DNA of 64,000 nucleotides from Devosia sp. MC521 (lineage in GTDB: Bacteria > Pseudomonadota > Alphaproteobacteria > Rhizobiales > Devosiaceae): positions 2,451,001 through 2,515,000 of the forward strand of contig NZ_CP059902.1 in NCBI RefSeq assembly GCF_014127105.1, read 5' to 3'. Below the pieces are notes generated by a model. It did no database searches. It was given only the letters and a program-made list of their open reading frames with translations, and was not told the origin of the DNA. Shown in pieces: positions 32,033 through 41,110 of this stretch; position 1 is the first letter of the stretch, and every line of letters begins with the position of its first letter. Made by a program: the position numbers and the translations under genes.

Positions 32033-33529
32033 ATGCCAATTAGCAACAAAACATTCATCCGATCGACAGCACTCTTAATGCTCACCGGCTTGATCGCCCT
32101 GATCGGCATCGTCGGGACCAATATTTGGTTGGTCGAGCGCTCCCAAGGCTATTTCCAGGAAGTTATTGATGCGCGCTCCATACGCCGCGCATCTGTCGAC
32201 CTACTCGGATCATTGCAGGATATGGAAACCGGGCAGCGCGGCTATTTGCTGACCCAGGACCGAAAATATCTTGAGCCATACGAACAGCATATTGAGGCAA
32301 TCGATCGGAACCTGGCCGATCTGAATGCGAGCCTCAGCCAAATTGAAAACGCTCAAGAGTCGTTGCAGCGACTGAGCACCAATATCGCCTACAAGCGCGC
32401 CGAGCTCGCGGACACCCTAACCCTCGCTGATAGCCAAGGTTTCCCTGACGCGATTGAGCGGGTCCGCAGCGATAGTGGTAAGCAAGCGATGGATGACATC
32501 CGGGCTTTCCTCACGGCTGTGATGACAGGCGCGGATGATCGAATCTCTGCCGGTGCTGAGAACCAAGAAAACACGATCAATTTTCTCCGCCTCATCACGG
32601 TCGTGGGCGGCGCGGTCATTCTGCTGGTGGTCAGCGGCTCCATCTGGACCATGATTTCCTACATGCGCGAACTGGCCCTTGCGCGCAAAGAGATTGAAGA
32701 AGCGAACCTCGGGCTCGAAGCGCGCGTCGCTGATCGCACCAAAGAGCTGGGCAAGGCGAATGAGGAAATCCAGCGTTTCGCCTATATCGTCACGCACGAT
32801 CTGCGCGCCCCGCTCGTCAACGTCATGGGCTTCACCAGTGAGATGGAAACAGGCGTTGCAGCCGTGCGGACCTATATGGAACTGCACCCGCCTGCCCCCG
32901 GCGACACAGTGGCTGAGGAAGCCTATCTGGCCGCCTCTGAAGATCTTCCCGAGGCCGTCACCTTTATTCGCGCTGCCACGCGCAAGATGGATAGCCTCAT
33001 CAACGCTATTCTCAAAATCTCCCGCGAAGGGCGGCGCACCTTGCGCCCTGAATCTATTGATCTCAAACGGCTCGTTGAAAATTCGGCGGCGGCCGTCCAT
33101 CATCAACTCGTCGAAGGGCAAGGCGAGATCAATATCGACGTCAAGGTCAACGAGCTGTTCACCGACCGGCTGTCTGTCGAGCAGGTCTTGGGCAATATTC
33201 TCGATAATGCCATCAAATACCAAAGCCCAAATCGGCCGCTACACGTTCGGATCACGGCGCGGAACGCGCCCGGCAATCGCGTGATCATTGATGTCGCAGA
33301 TAATGGGCGCGGCATTGCTGACACTGACCACGAACGCGTCTTCGAGCTCTTCCGCCGCTCTGGCACCCAAAACAATCCAGGCGAAGGCATTGGCCTCGCC
33401 CACGTCCGCACCATGGCCCGCAGCCTCGGCGGCGACGTAAAACTCTCATCCAAACTCGGTGCAGGCACCACCTTCACCGTCGATCTTCCGCGCGATCTGC
33501 GCGCATACCTAAAGGGAAATGGGGCATGA
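32033..33529 (+). CDS. CHASE3-domain sensor histidine kinase
   Basis: 498 residues from ATG 32033. Membrane helix 1 (about 11-32), periplasmic CHASE3 domain with its signature DMETGQRGYLLT (63-74), helix 2 (about 186-208), a coiled linker, HisKA with the phosphorylated His255 in IVTHDLRAPL, and HATPase with LGNILDNAIKY, DNGRGI and GEGIGLAHV. Between the H-box and the second HisKA helix there is an insert of about 30 residues (around TYMELHPPAPGDTV). The ligand of CHASE3 is unknown. Other possible starts are ATG 32012 and GTG 31964. It overlaps the next gene by four bases and is divergent from rsmH. Confidence 0.9.
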   Translation: MPISNKTFIRSTALLMLTGLIALIGIVGTNIWLVERSQGYFQEVIDARSIRRASVDLLGSLQDMETGQRGYLLTQDRKYLEPYEQHIEAIDRNLADLNASLSQIENAQESLQRLSTNIAYKRAELADTLTLADSQGFPDAIERVRSDSGKQAMDDIRAFLTAVMTGADDRISAGAENQENTINFLRLITVVGGAVILLVVSGSIWTMISYMRELALARKEIEEANLGLEARVADRTKELGKANEEIQRFAYIVTHDLRAPLVNVMGFTSEMETGVAAVRTYMELHPPAPGDTVAEEAYLAASEDLPEAVTFIRAATRKMDSLINAILKISREGRRTLRPESIDLKRLVENSAAAVHHQLVEGQGEINIDVKVNELFTDRLSVEQVLGNILDNAIKYQSPNRPLHVRITARNAPGNRVIIDVADNGRGIADTDHERVFELFRRSGTQNNPGEGIGLAHVRTMARSLGGDVKLSSKLGAGTTFTVDLPRDLRAYLKGNGA

Positions 33530-33969
33530 ACAACGCGCGTCCAGTGACCATCGTCATGGTCGAAGATGATGAGGGCCACGCCCGCCTCATCGAGAAAAAC
33601 ATCCGTCGTGCTGGTGTTGCCAACGAAATCCTTGGCTTCACCAACGGCACCGATGCACTCGAATTCCTTCTTGGTCCCGACGGCACCGGCCAAACCAATC
33701 AGGGGCGCCAGCTTCTGGTTTTGCTTGACCTCAACCTGCCCGACATGACCGGCATCGATATCCTCGAAAAAGTCAAAGCGAACGAGCATACTCGCCGCTC
33801 ACCGGTCGTGGTGCTCACCACCACCGATGATCAGCGCGAGATCCAGCGCTGCTACGATCTGGGCGCCAACGTCTACATCACCAAGCCGGTAGACTATGAA
33901 GGGTTCGCTCATGCCATCAAACAGCTCGGCCTGTTCTTCTCAGTCATGCAAATTCCAGAGGCCGAATAA
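33526..33969 (+). CDS. single-domain response regulator (Rcp1-like)
   Basis: 147 residues, REC domain only: acidic pair in MVEDDEG, phospho-acceptor Asp in LLDLNLPDMTGI (about 68), Thr in VLTTTDD and Lys in ITKPVDYEGF. It has the FLLGPDG insert after the second helix seen in Rcp1-like regulators that partner phytochrome-type kinases. No output domain, so it should pass phosphate on or act by protein contact. ATGA overlap with the kinase gene shows coupling. Confidence 0.9.
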   Translation: MNNARPVTIVMVEDDEGHARLIEKNIRRAGVANEILGFTNGTDALEFLLGPDGTGQTNQGRQLLVLLDLNLPDMTGIDILEKVKANEHTRRSPVVVLTTTDDQREIQRCYDLGANVYITKPVDYEGFAHAIKQLGLFFSVMQIPEAE

Positions 33970-33974
33970 TCTAA

Positions 33975-35012
33975 ATGCCGAATAGAACGCCGACCGTTCT
34001 TTATGTTGATGACGACCCGGGTCTGACGCGGCTGGTTCAAAAAGCCATGCAGCGCAGGGGCTTCCACTTCTTCAGCGCTGGCGGCGTTGGAGAAGCGCTG
34101 ACCCATTTGCAGAATGAAAATATCGATGTCGCCGTGCTTGATCACTACATGCCCGACGGCACCGGCCTAGACATTCTCGCAGGCATGGGCACGCTCGAAA
34201 ACCGGCCCGGTGTTGTCTATGTGACAGGCGCTGCTGAAACCGAGATTGCCGTGTCCGCCATGAAGTCCGGGGCCACCGACTTCGTCCCCAAGACCGGTTC
34301 TGAGCAATTCATGGAACTGCTCTTGGTGGCGATTGATAGCGCCGTCGACAGTGTGAGATTGACCCGCGCCAATGAACGCGCCAACCGCGAAGCCCGTGAA
34401 GCCCGCGAACGCGCCGAAATGCTGTTGGGGGAGGTCAATCATCGTGTCGCCAATTCACTGGCCATGGTTGCCGCGCTCGTCGGCTTACAAGCGAACGCCT
34501 TAGAGGATCAGGAAGCCAAGCGCGCCCTCTCCGAGACGCAGGCGCGTATTCATGCTTTGGCCGGGGTGCATAGGCACCTTTATACCTCCGGCGACGTCCG
34601 AACCGTGCAAATTGGCGACTATGTCTCCAGCCTGATTGGCGAACTCGAAAACAGCGTTCAGGCAGAGGGCCAAACCGCACGCATTCGCACCGATGTGCAG
34701 AGCTTTCCAGTCCCAACGGAGAAGGTGGCCTCTCTCGGCGTCATTCTCATTGAGTTGGTCACCAATGCGCTCAAATATGCTTATGAGGGTCGCGAGCCCG
34801 GCGAAATCCGCATCACGATGCGCTGTCAGAATGACAGTGTTCGCTTGATCATCGAAGATGATGGCGTTGGCTGGAGCGGCGTAGGCAAACCGCGTGGCAC
34901 TGGGTTGGGAACGCGCATCGTCAGAGCAATGGCCCATTCCCTCAGTGCCGATGTCACTTATCGTAACGGGCCGGGCACAAGCGTTGAGGTCACCTTCCCG
35001 CTGAACGGCTGA
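33975..35012 (+). CDS. response regulator / HisKA_2 histidine kinase hybrid
   Basis: 345 residues. An N-terminal REC domain (Asp56 in AVLDHYMPDGTG; VTGAAET; Lys in VPKTG) joins through an Arg/Glu-rich coiled coil (about 130-150) to a HisKA_2 kinase with His156 in LLGEVNHRVANSLAMV, and a HATPase with ELVTNALKYAYEG, IIEDDGVGW and GTGLGTRIV. It probably receives phosphate on REC, which then controls the soluble kinase. Five bases separate it from the upstream regulator, so the three genes form one operon and likely one phosphorelay. Confidence 0.9.
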   Translation: MPNRTPTVLYVDDDPGLTRLVQKAMQRRGFHFFSAGGVGEALTHLQNENIDVAVLDHYMPDGTGLDILAGMGTLENRPGVVYVTGAAETEIAVSAMKSGATDFVPKTGSEQFMELLLVAIDSAVDSVRLTRANERANREAREARERAEMLLGEVNHRVANSLAMVAALVGLQANALEDQEAKRALSETQARIHALAGVHRHLYTSGDVRTVQIGDYVSSLIGELENSVQAEGQTARIRTDVQSFPVPTEKVASLGVILIELVTNALKYAYEGREPGEIRITMRCQNDSVRLIIEDDGVGWSGVGKPRGTGLGTRIVRAMAHSLSADVTYRNGPGTSVEVTFPLNG

Positions 35013-35176
35013 GCATAGAGCACAGGGGCAAGCTCGTTCGGTACAGCGGCAAATTTCACGATGCCCACAACCAGTGCCAAAACCAGAGCGCCGCTCAGGA
35101 CGTAGAACCTAAAGTAGCTGTTTTTGAAAGGGTTTTTCCGACCCCGCATCGGATCACCGCTGTTAGAATAGTCCAT
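34958..35176 (-). CDS. possible small membrane protein (72 aa)
   Basis: ATG at 35176 opens 72 residues with a basic N-terminus (MRGRKNPFKNSY) and one clear membrane helix (VLSGALVLALVVGIVKFAA). Most of it lies outside other genes, but its last 55 bases overlap the end of the REC-kinase gene on the other strand, and no good Shine-Dalgarno is visible. Function unknown; may not be a real gene. Confidence 0.4.
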   Translation of the reverse strand: MDYSNSGDPMRGRKNPFKNSYFRFYVLSGALVLALVVGIVKFAAVPNELAPVLYAQPFSGKVTSTLVPGPLR

Positions 35177-35262
35177 AGAGAGGCCCGTAATTGTATTGCA
35201 GACATAAGCCCGTCGCCGGGAAGTGGTTGCAATAACAAACCTAAGAGTGTGCCCAAAACATC

Positions 35263-35288
35263 AAAGACCGGGATTGCTCCCGGTCTTT
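35263..35288 (-). terminator. intrinsic terminator of the polyamine genes
   Basis: Perfect 10-bp stem AAAGACCGGG/CCCGGTCTTT with a 6-base loop, 17 bases after the carboxynorspermidine synthase stop. Confidence 0.85.
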
Positions 35289-35304
35289 CGTATGTCGTAA
35301 ATCC

Positions 35305-36582
35305 TTAAGCCAGCTTGGATTTAGCCTTCTGGGCCTTAAACTCAGCCGGGTTAAATTCGCGGTCACCCTTAGCGTCACGAATGCGTGTCGGCAGGCCAAG
35401 CCTGCCCAAAAGATCGATGAACGGCACAGCTGGCAGTTCTTCGACATTGGCCATGCGATGGCAATCCCACTCACCCGTAGCGATCAGCATTGCGGCCGCG
35501 ACAGCAGGCACACCCGCCGTATAGGAGATCGCCTGGCTATTGGTCTCAGCAAAGGCTTCTTCGTGGTCTGAGATGTTGTAAACTAACAGCTCAGTGGCCT
35601 CGCCATTGCGCGTGCCCTTGATGAGATCGCCAATGAAGGTCTTACCGGTGTAGCCCGGCGCGAGCGACATCGGATCAGGCAACACCGCCTTCACCACCTT
35701 AAGCGGCACAACTTCCAAGCCCTCTGCCGTCGTCACCGGCTGTTCAGAAAGCAGGCCAAGGTTGTTCAGAACGGTGAAGACATTGATGTAGTGCTCGCCA
35801 AAACCCATCCAGAAACGAACATCTGGAACACCGAGATTGGCCGAGAGCGAATGCACCTCGTCGTGACCGGTGAGATAGGTCGTGTGCGAACCAACGACCG
35901 GCAGATCGTCCGTGCGCTTGACTTCGAACATCTTGTTCGCCGTCCACTCGCTATTCTGCCAGCTCCAAACGGTGCCGGTGAATTCACGGAAGTTGATTTC
36001 CGGGTCGAAATTGGTCGCAAAATAGCGCCCATGGCTACCAGCGTTGACGTCGATAATGTCGATGCTGTCGATCTGGTCGAAATAGGCATTCGCTGCCAGC
36101 GACGCATAAGAATTGACCACGCCTGGGTCAAAGCCAGCACCGAGAATGGCTGTGACGCCCTTGCGCTCGCATTCATCGCGATGCTTCCACTCGTAGTTGC
36201 CGTACCACGGTGGCGCTTCGCAAATCTTCTTAGGGTCTTCGTGAATTGCTGTGTCGATATAGGCAACACCCGTATCCATACAGGCGCGCAGAACCGACAT
36301 ATTCAAAAACGCAGAACCGGCGTTGATGACGATGTGTGTGTGGGTCTGCTTGATCAGTGCCTTGGTGGCTTCGACATCCATTGCGTCGAGCTTATGTGCA
36401 GCCAAGACTCCAGGGCGCTTAAGCGCCTTCTTGTCCAAAATGCCCGCAACCAGTGCGTCAGCCTTGGACAGCGTTCGGGAGGCAATGTGAATGTCTCCCA
36501 AAACATCATTGTGCATTGCAGCCTTATAAGCTGCGACCTGCGCGACACCTCCGGCGCCGATGATCAGTACGTTTTTCTTCAA
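35305..36582 (-). CDS. carboxynorspermidine synthase (saccharopine dehydrogenase family)
   Basis: 425 residues. Rossmann N-terminus VLIIGAGGVAQVAAYKAA for NADPH, then the family's substrate segment (GVTAILGAGFDPGVVNSYAS). It condenses a diamine such as putrescine with aspartate semialdehyde to a carboxylated polyamine, which the next-door decarboxylase converts to spermidine. This alternative route replaces SpeD/SpeE in many bacteria. Start is TTG at 36582: an in-frame TGA lies two codons upstream. It follows the decarboxylase gene by 43 bases and ends at a terminator. Paralogous saccharopine dehydrogenases exist, but the adjacent decarboxylase makes the call firm. Confidence 0.9.
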   Translation of the reverse strand: MKKNVLIIGAGGVAQVAAYKAAMHNDVLGDIHIASRTLSKADALVAGILDKKALKRPGVLAAHKLDAMDVEATKALIKQTHTHIVINAGSAFLNMSVLRACMDTGVAYIDTAIHEDPKKICEAPPWYGNYEWKHRDECERKGVTAILGAGFDPGVVNSYASLAANAYFDQIDSIDIIDVNAGSHGRYFATNFDPEINFREFTGTVWSWQNSEWTANKMFEVKRTDDLPVVGSHTTYLTGHDEVHSLSANLGVPDVRFWMGFGEHYINVFTVLNNLGLLSEQPVTTAEGLEVVPLKVVKAVLPDPMSLAPGYTGKTFIGDLIKGTRNGEATELLVYNISDHEEAFAETNSQAISYTAGVPAVAAAMLIATGEWDCHRMANVEELPAVPFIDLLGRLGLPTRIRDAKGDREFNPAEFKAQKAKSKLA

Positions 36583-36625
36583 TTGTCACGAAACACCTTT
36601 TTATGGGTGGAAAGGTCAGCCAATC

Positions 36626-37726
36626 CTAAGACAGGCTAGCGAGATAGTCAGAATAGTCGAACGTGCGTACCAGCTCGACATCCCCATTTCGTTTCTTAAT
36701 AGCGATGGAAGGCATGGCAACACCGTTGAACCAGTTCTTCTTCACCATTGTGTACCCGCCTGCGTTCTGCAGAGAGATACGGTCTCCAACCTTGAGTTCC
36801 GTCGGAAAATCGTATTCGCCAAACACGTCACCGGCGAGGCACGACTTGCCCGCGATAACATAGTGGTTTGGACCGGCATTGGGTTCCATTTCGGCACTCT
36901 GCCGATAGATCAACAGATCCAACATATGGGCTTCAACGGCGCTATCGACAATGGCGACAGACTTTTCGTTTTCGACCACATCAAGAACCGACACTTCCAG
37001 CGTCGTAGTTCCAGTGACGATCGCGTCACCGGGCTCAAGATAAACTTGTAGCTGATAGCGCTCAGAAAACGCCTTGAGGCGGGCTGCCAGCGCATCGATG
37101 TCGTAGCCAGCGCCGGTAAAGTGAATACCACCACCAAAGCTGACCCACTCGAGCTTCTCGAAAAGGTGACCGAGCTTTTCTTCAAAAGTGTCGAGCAATG
37201 CGGAGAAAGCGACAACACTGTCGTTCTCGCAATTGCAGTGCAGCATGAACCCGCTGACGCGGTCCATAACCGCCTCAACCTTGCTGACGTCGCGTTCCCC
37301 CAGACGGGAGTATGGTCGCGCCGGATCGGCAAGATCGAAATGGGAATGACTCACGCCCGGATTGACCCGCAGCCCAACTGGCATATGCGCAGCCTTGGCA
37401 CCAAAACGCTCGAGCTGATTGATCGAGTTGAAGATCATCTTGTCGGCGTACGAAATCGCTTCGTCGATTTCATCATCGGACCAAGCCACGGAATAAGCGT
37501 GGGTTTCCCCGCCAAACTTTTCCTTGCCCAAACGCACTTCATTCAGCGAGGACGAGGTTGAGCCGTCCATATGCTGGGAGATTTGCGGAAAGGTTGACCA
37601 GGTCGAAAACGCCTTAAGCGCCATCACAGCTTTCGCCCCGGAGAGCTGCCGCAGGCGATCAACTTTTGCCAGATTGAGATCGAGCTTGGCTTCGTCGATC
37701 AGGTAAAACGGTGTTGCCAGGGGCAT
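36626..37726 (-). CDS. nspC: carboxynorspermidine decarboxylase
   Basis: 366 residues of the fold III PLP decarboxylase family (alanine-racemase-like barrel plus beta domain). The PLP lysine is in KAVMALKAFSTW, the phosphate-binding glycines in WVSFGGGIHFTG, and the C-terminal active-site Cys in GKSCLAGDVFGEYDF. It decarboxylates carboxyspermidine/carboxynorspermidine. ATG at 37726 follows GGAG. A 6-bp GC hairpin (37753-37770) and a T run lie in its leader, just before the ribosome site. Confidence 0.93.
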   Translation of the reverse strand: MPLATPFYLIDEAKLDLNLAKVDRLRQLSGAKAVMALKAFSTWSTFPQISQHMDGSTSSSLNEVRLGKEKFGGETHAYSVAWSDDEIDEAISYADKMIFNSINQLERFGAKAAHMPVGLRVNPGVSHSHFDLADPARPYSRLGERDVSKVEAVMDRVSGFMLHCNCENDSVVAFSALLDTFEEKLGHLFEKLEWVSFGGGIHFTGAGYDIDALAARLKAFSERYQLQVYLEPGDAIVTGTTTLEVSVLDVVENEKSVAIVDSAVEAHMLDLLIYRQSAEMEPNAGPNHYVIAGKSCLAGDVFGEYDFPTELKVGDRISLQNAGGYTMVKKNWFNGVAMPSIAIKKRNGDVELVRTFDYSDYLASLS

Positions 37727-37892
37727 CGCGCCAACTCCAAAAAAGCGTGTGCCCGCCGGAAATACGGCGGAGGTCCAAGGGGCCCCCGTTTAAGGGAAGA
37801 TGACGAAAATCGCAAGGGCACACAGGGATATCTCACGGGGTTGCGACCCCACGTCCTGTGGACGCCCCTCCCCACCACCATGGGGAAGGTAT

Positions 37893-38274
37893 GCCAGTTG
37901 ACCTATAAGCCGGGTTCTGTAAGGCCGCTAAAAGCGACGCGGTGACCATTCATCTGAGGCGGCCGTCGCCGGCGCGCTCGTGCAACCAACCCGGATGATC
38001 TGGCCTCGAAACAGGCTGGGCATAAAGCCCGCGTCATCCCTATTTGGTTTTGCTCCCGGTGGGGTTTGCCGTGCGGCCTCTGTCGCCAGACGCCCGGTGC
38101 GCTCTTACCGCACCCTTTCATCCTTACCTCGGCATGCCGAGGCGGTTTGCTTTCTGTGGCACTTTCCCTAGGGTCGCCCCCGGCGGCTGTTAGCCGTCAC
38201 CGTGTTTCGATGGAGCCCGGACTTTCCTCCAACGGGCAGTTACCCACCCGCCAGCGGTCACCCGGTCAACTGAC
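37893..38274 (-). ncRNA. rnpB: RNase P RNA (bacterial type A)
   Basis: Read on the minus strand, the region starts with GTTGACC and ends with GGTCAAC, which pair as helix P1. The near-universal 5' element GAGGAAAGTCCGGGCTCC is at about 38230-38213 and the 3' portion ends in AGAACCCGGCTTATAGG. These are the conserved core parts of bacterial RNase P RNA, the catalytic RNA that matures tRNA 5' ends. Boundaries are set from P1 and could be off by a few bases. Two hairpins follow it (37821-37860 and about 37869-37887). Confidence 0.95.
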
Positions 38275-38305
38275 GGTGCCTAAATGCGGCAGCGCCACTG
38301 ATCCG

Positions 38306-39052
38306 TCAAGTGAGCATCGGTTGGGGTTTGGGCCGAGTAATCGCTTGATACGCCAAATTGATCGACGCCATGCGCGCGGTCGCCACATCGATCAGCTCTT
38401 CAGGCACGCCTTTAGCAATCAAACGATCCGGATGGTGTTCGGCGACCAGCAGGCGATAAACCCGGCGCACTTCCTCAGGCGGCGCATCGTGGCGCAGGCC
38501 CAGCACCATATAAGGGTCCACCCCCTCCTCCAGCATCACATGCTGGGAGGCGATCTGTTCAAACCGCGCCTCATCGAACCCAAAAATTGAGCTGACGTGT
38601 CGCAGGTATTCCAGCTCGCTTTCATGCACGAGGCCGTCCGCCGTGGCGATAAAGAACAGCCCGTCGAGCACGTGCTCCAGCGTTTCTGGCGTTTCAGCGA
38701 AATAGCGGGACACTTTGCGTGCATAAGAATCGTAGCCAGCAACATCCTGCTTGGCCAAGTTGAAAAGCTTCTGCACCTGCTCGCGGCTACCATCGGCAAT
38801 ATCGACCGTAGCGTTAAACGCCCGCACTTCCGATGCGGTCACCGCGCCGTCAGCCACAGCCATCTTGGCCGACAAGGCAATCAAGGCCAGCGTAAAGGCA
38901 GCGTCGCGCCCACCCGGTAGCCATGTGTCTGGGTCGAGAATATCAGCCACTCGGCCCGCGAGGCCGGTGCGATCTGAAAACGAGCCAAGGAACCGCGACA
39001 GCTTATGACGCAGATCGTTGTTCTCTTCAGCTTTGCGGACGCAAGATAACAT
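38306..39052 (-). CDS. TerB / J-domain protein (DjlA-like)
   Basis: 248 residues. A TerB-like helical domain (about 45-165, with ALSAKMAVADGAVTASE and FFIATADGLVHESELEYL, both showing the acidic loop of the fold) is followed by a C-terminal J domain (about 178-242) with intact HPD in VAEHHPDRL. This is the DjlA architecture, but no N-terminal membrane helix is present. J domains stimulate DnaK. It lies just upstream of rnpB in the same orientation (about 30 bases apart), so they may share a promoter. Partner is unknown. Confidence 0.85.
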   Translation of the reverse strand: MLSCVRKAEENNDLRHKLSRFLGSFSDRTGLAGRVADILDPDTWLPGGRDAAFTLALIALSAKMAVADGAVTASEVRAFNATVDIADGSREQVQKLFNLAKQDVAGYDSYARKVSRYFAETPETLEHVLDGLFFIATADGLVHESELEYLRHVSSIFGFDEARFEQIASQHVMLEEGVDPYMVLGLRHDAPPEEVRRVYRLLVAEHHPDRLIAKGVPEELIDVATARMASINLAYQAITRPKPQPMLT

Positions 39053-39139
39053 TTGCTGTCGCTTTCAGTTTCCGTCGAAACACCTCTCTATCGGCATTTT
39101 ACGATGAAGTCCATGCCAGCACCGCATGGACCCGTTTCA

Positions 39140-40093
39140 TCAGTTCAACGGATAGACTTCATATTCGGGGATGTCCCTACCGTCATAAACCAGAGGGAAG
39201 CCCCTTGGTTGCGCGTTCGCGGGACCTTGATCAAAGAAAAAACCGCCCGGCACATAGTCATTGCCACCACCAACATTGGCCGGAGGCACGACTGCGTTTG
39301 GTGGCACAATCTGCTGGCGGCGAACGGTGGCGCGGCTACCCTGCTGATTGAGGAAATCCTGCACAGGCCCAGCTTCCCATTCTTCCATCTCATCAAGCTC
39401 TTCAGGCCGAATGACGCGATTGTCTTGGAGTCGGATAACACGGTTATCTGACGGACGTATGACGGTCTGACTATGGATCGGCGGCGTATCGATAATCAGC
39501 GGCGGTGTAGACGCAACCTCGACTGACGGCGGACGCTGCCACGCAGGCGTCGGAAACCCGACGACCTTTGGCACAGTAGCAACAACCGCAGGTGCAGGAG
39601 CCGGAGCGGCTGGTGGCGTTGCAACGGGCACAGCCACCGGAGCCGGTACTGGTTTTGGCGCAGGCTTCTCTACGGCCTGCTGCGCAGGCTGTATCGACGC
39701 CGGAACTGCTGGCTTCGCGGCAACCGGCTGGGTTTCAGGCTGAGCCGCGGGCTTAGCCGCAGGCGCGCTGCCACCGCCTGAGATATAATCGGGAAGCGCA
39801 CGCCCGGAGTTCAAAAAATTATCGACCACATCGCCAGACTGAGCCGCAGCAGGTGCACTCGCCTTTGGAGCTTCAGCCACCTCTTGCCGCGCTTCAACCA
39901 CTGGAGACGCCGGGGCTGAAACGGCTGCAGGCGCCGAAGTAGCAGCAGGCGCACGCACTTCACTGACCACAGCCACGCTTGATCCGACATCAGGCATGAA
40001 CTGGCGAGTAATGAAGTCTGCGGATGGAATGGCAACGACCAGCAAAGCGCCGGTCCAGGCCAAGCCATTGGTAATGCGGCGGTCGATCTTCAT
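39140..40093 (-). CDS. membrane-anchored Pro/Ala-rich protein, unknown function
   Basis: 317 residues from the ATG at 40093; ATGs at 40099 and 40102 are alternatives. One N-terminal hydrophobic segment (LAWTGALLVVAIPSADFI) then about 150 residues of Pro/Ala/Val-rich, Lys-poor linker that would span the periplasm. Next comes an unusual near-repeat, NRVIRLQD followed by NRVIRPEE, and a conserved-looking C-terminal part with GGNDYVPGGFFFDQGP and YDGRDIPEYEVYPLN. No known domain recognised. The plan resembles envelope-spanning anchors, but no role can be assigned. Confidence 0.75.
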   Translation of the reverse strand: MKIDRRITNGLAWTGALLVVAIPSADFITRQFMPDVGSSVAVVSEVRAPAATSAPAAVSAPASPVVEARQEVAEAPKASAPAAAQSGDVVDNFLNSGRALPDYISGGGSAPAAKPAAQPETQPVAAKPAVPASIQPAQQAVEKPAPKPVPAPVAVPVATPPAAPAPAPAVVATVPKVVGFPTPAWQRPPSVEVASTPPLIIDTPPIHSQTVIRPSDNRVIRLQDNRVIRPEELDEMEEWEAGPVQDFLNQQGSRATVRRQQIVPPNAVVPPANVGGGNDYVPGGFFFDQGPANAQPRGFPLVYDGRDIPEYEVYPLN

Positions 40094-40215
40094 AAACATC
40101 ATCCAAACGGCTGTGGGCGCTAGGCGAGGACAAACCCCGCTTTCATGGCCACAATATGAACTGCGGCCATGATCCCATCATCCGCCACCCCGTCTGAACG
40201 GGGGATGAACGCCTC

Positions 40216-41109
40216 TTACGGGCGGCGACCCAGCAAGCGCGCGAGTGCCAGAACCAGATTTGACCGGTTCAGCGTAAAGAAGTGGAACTCCGTTATGCCT
40301 TCATCGAGCAGTTCGGTGACCTGTTCCGCCGCAACCGCTGCAGCCATGAGCGCATGCGTTTCTGGGTCTTCGTCGAGCCCATCAAAACGCTCTGCGAGCC
40401 ATTCTGGGATCGACGCACCGCAGCGACCGGCAAAGCCTGAAATCTGCTTGAACGAGTGGATTGGCTGAATGCCGGGCACGATTGGCGCGGTGATACCGGC
40501 CTTTTGCGCGCGCTCGACATAGCGCAGATAGTCCGCGTTCGAGAAGAACATCTGCGTAATCGCACGGTTCGCACCGGCATCGATCTTGCGCTTGAGATTG
40601 TCGATTTCGACATCCCAGCTTTCGCTCTGTGGGTGCTTTTCCGGATAGGCGGCAACCGAAATATCGAAATCGCCAATCTTGCGGATACCCGCAACCAGAT
40701 CAGCCGCGTTCTGATAGCCTTCCGGATGCGGCGTGAACGGCTGCCCAATGCCTTCTGGTGGATCACCGCGCAGCGCCACAATGCTGGTCACGCCAGCATC
40801 CTTATAGCCGCGCACAACCTCGTCGACTTCGGCCTTGGTCGCGCCAACGCAGGTCAAGTGCGCTGCCGCTGGCACACCGGTGTCCGATGCAATGCGGCTC
40901 ACCATGCGCAGCGTACGCTCGCGTGTCGAACCACCGGCACCATAAGTCACCGACACGAAACGTGGCTTCAGCGGCGCAAGCTTGTGTACGCTTTCCCAAA
41001 ACCGCTCTTCCATAACGTCGGTCTTGGGGGGAAAGAACTCGAACGAGATCTGCAAATCCGGCCGCGTCTCTGCGGTCTTGCGGCTAGCGCGCAAATTGTC
41101 ATCGAGCAT
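40216..41109 (-). CDS. metF: 5,10-methylenetetrahydrofolate reductase
   Basis: 297 residues, the bacterial FAD-dependent beta/alpha barrel. Visible are the N-terminal SFEFFPPKT, the Glu/Asp region VSVTYGAGGS, LRGDPP, and the FAD/NADH segment AITQMFFSNADY. It supplies methyl-tetrahydrofolate for methionine synthesis. Its ATG lies one base after the stop of the ArsR-methyltransferase regulator, so the two are one operon controlled from the palindrome at 42087-42110. Confidence 0.95.
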   Translation of the reverse strand: MLDDNLRASRKTAETRPDLQISFEFFPPKTDVMEERFWESVHKLAPLKPRFVSVTYGAGGSTRERTLRMVSRIASDTGVPAAAHLTCVGATKAEVDEVVRGYKDAGVTSIVALRGDPPEGIGQPFTPHPEGYQNAADLVAGIRKIGDFDISVAAYPEKHPQSESWDVEIDNLKRKIDAGANRAITQMFFSNADYLRYVERAQKAGITAPIVPGIQPIHSFKQISGFAGRCGASIPEWLAERFDGLDEDPETHALMAAAVAAEQVTELLDEGITEFHFFTLNRSNLVLALARLLGRRP

Positions 41110-41110
41110 T

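Noticed and set aside
37900-38590. Plus-strand readings across 37980-38590
   Set aside because: They are translations of the rnpB antisense strand and of the TerB/J-domain gene.
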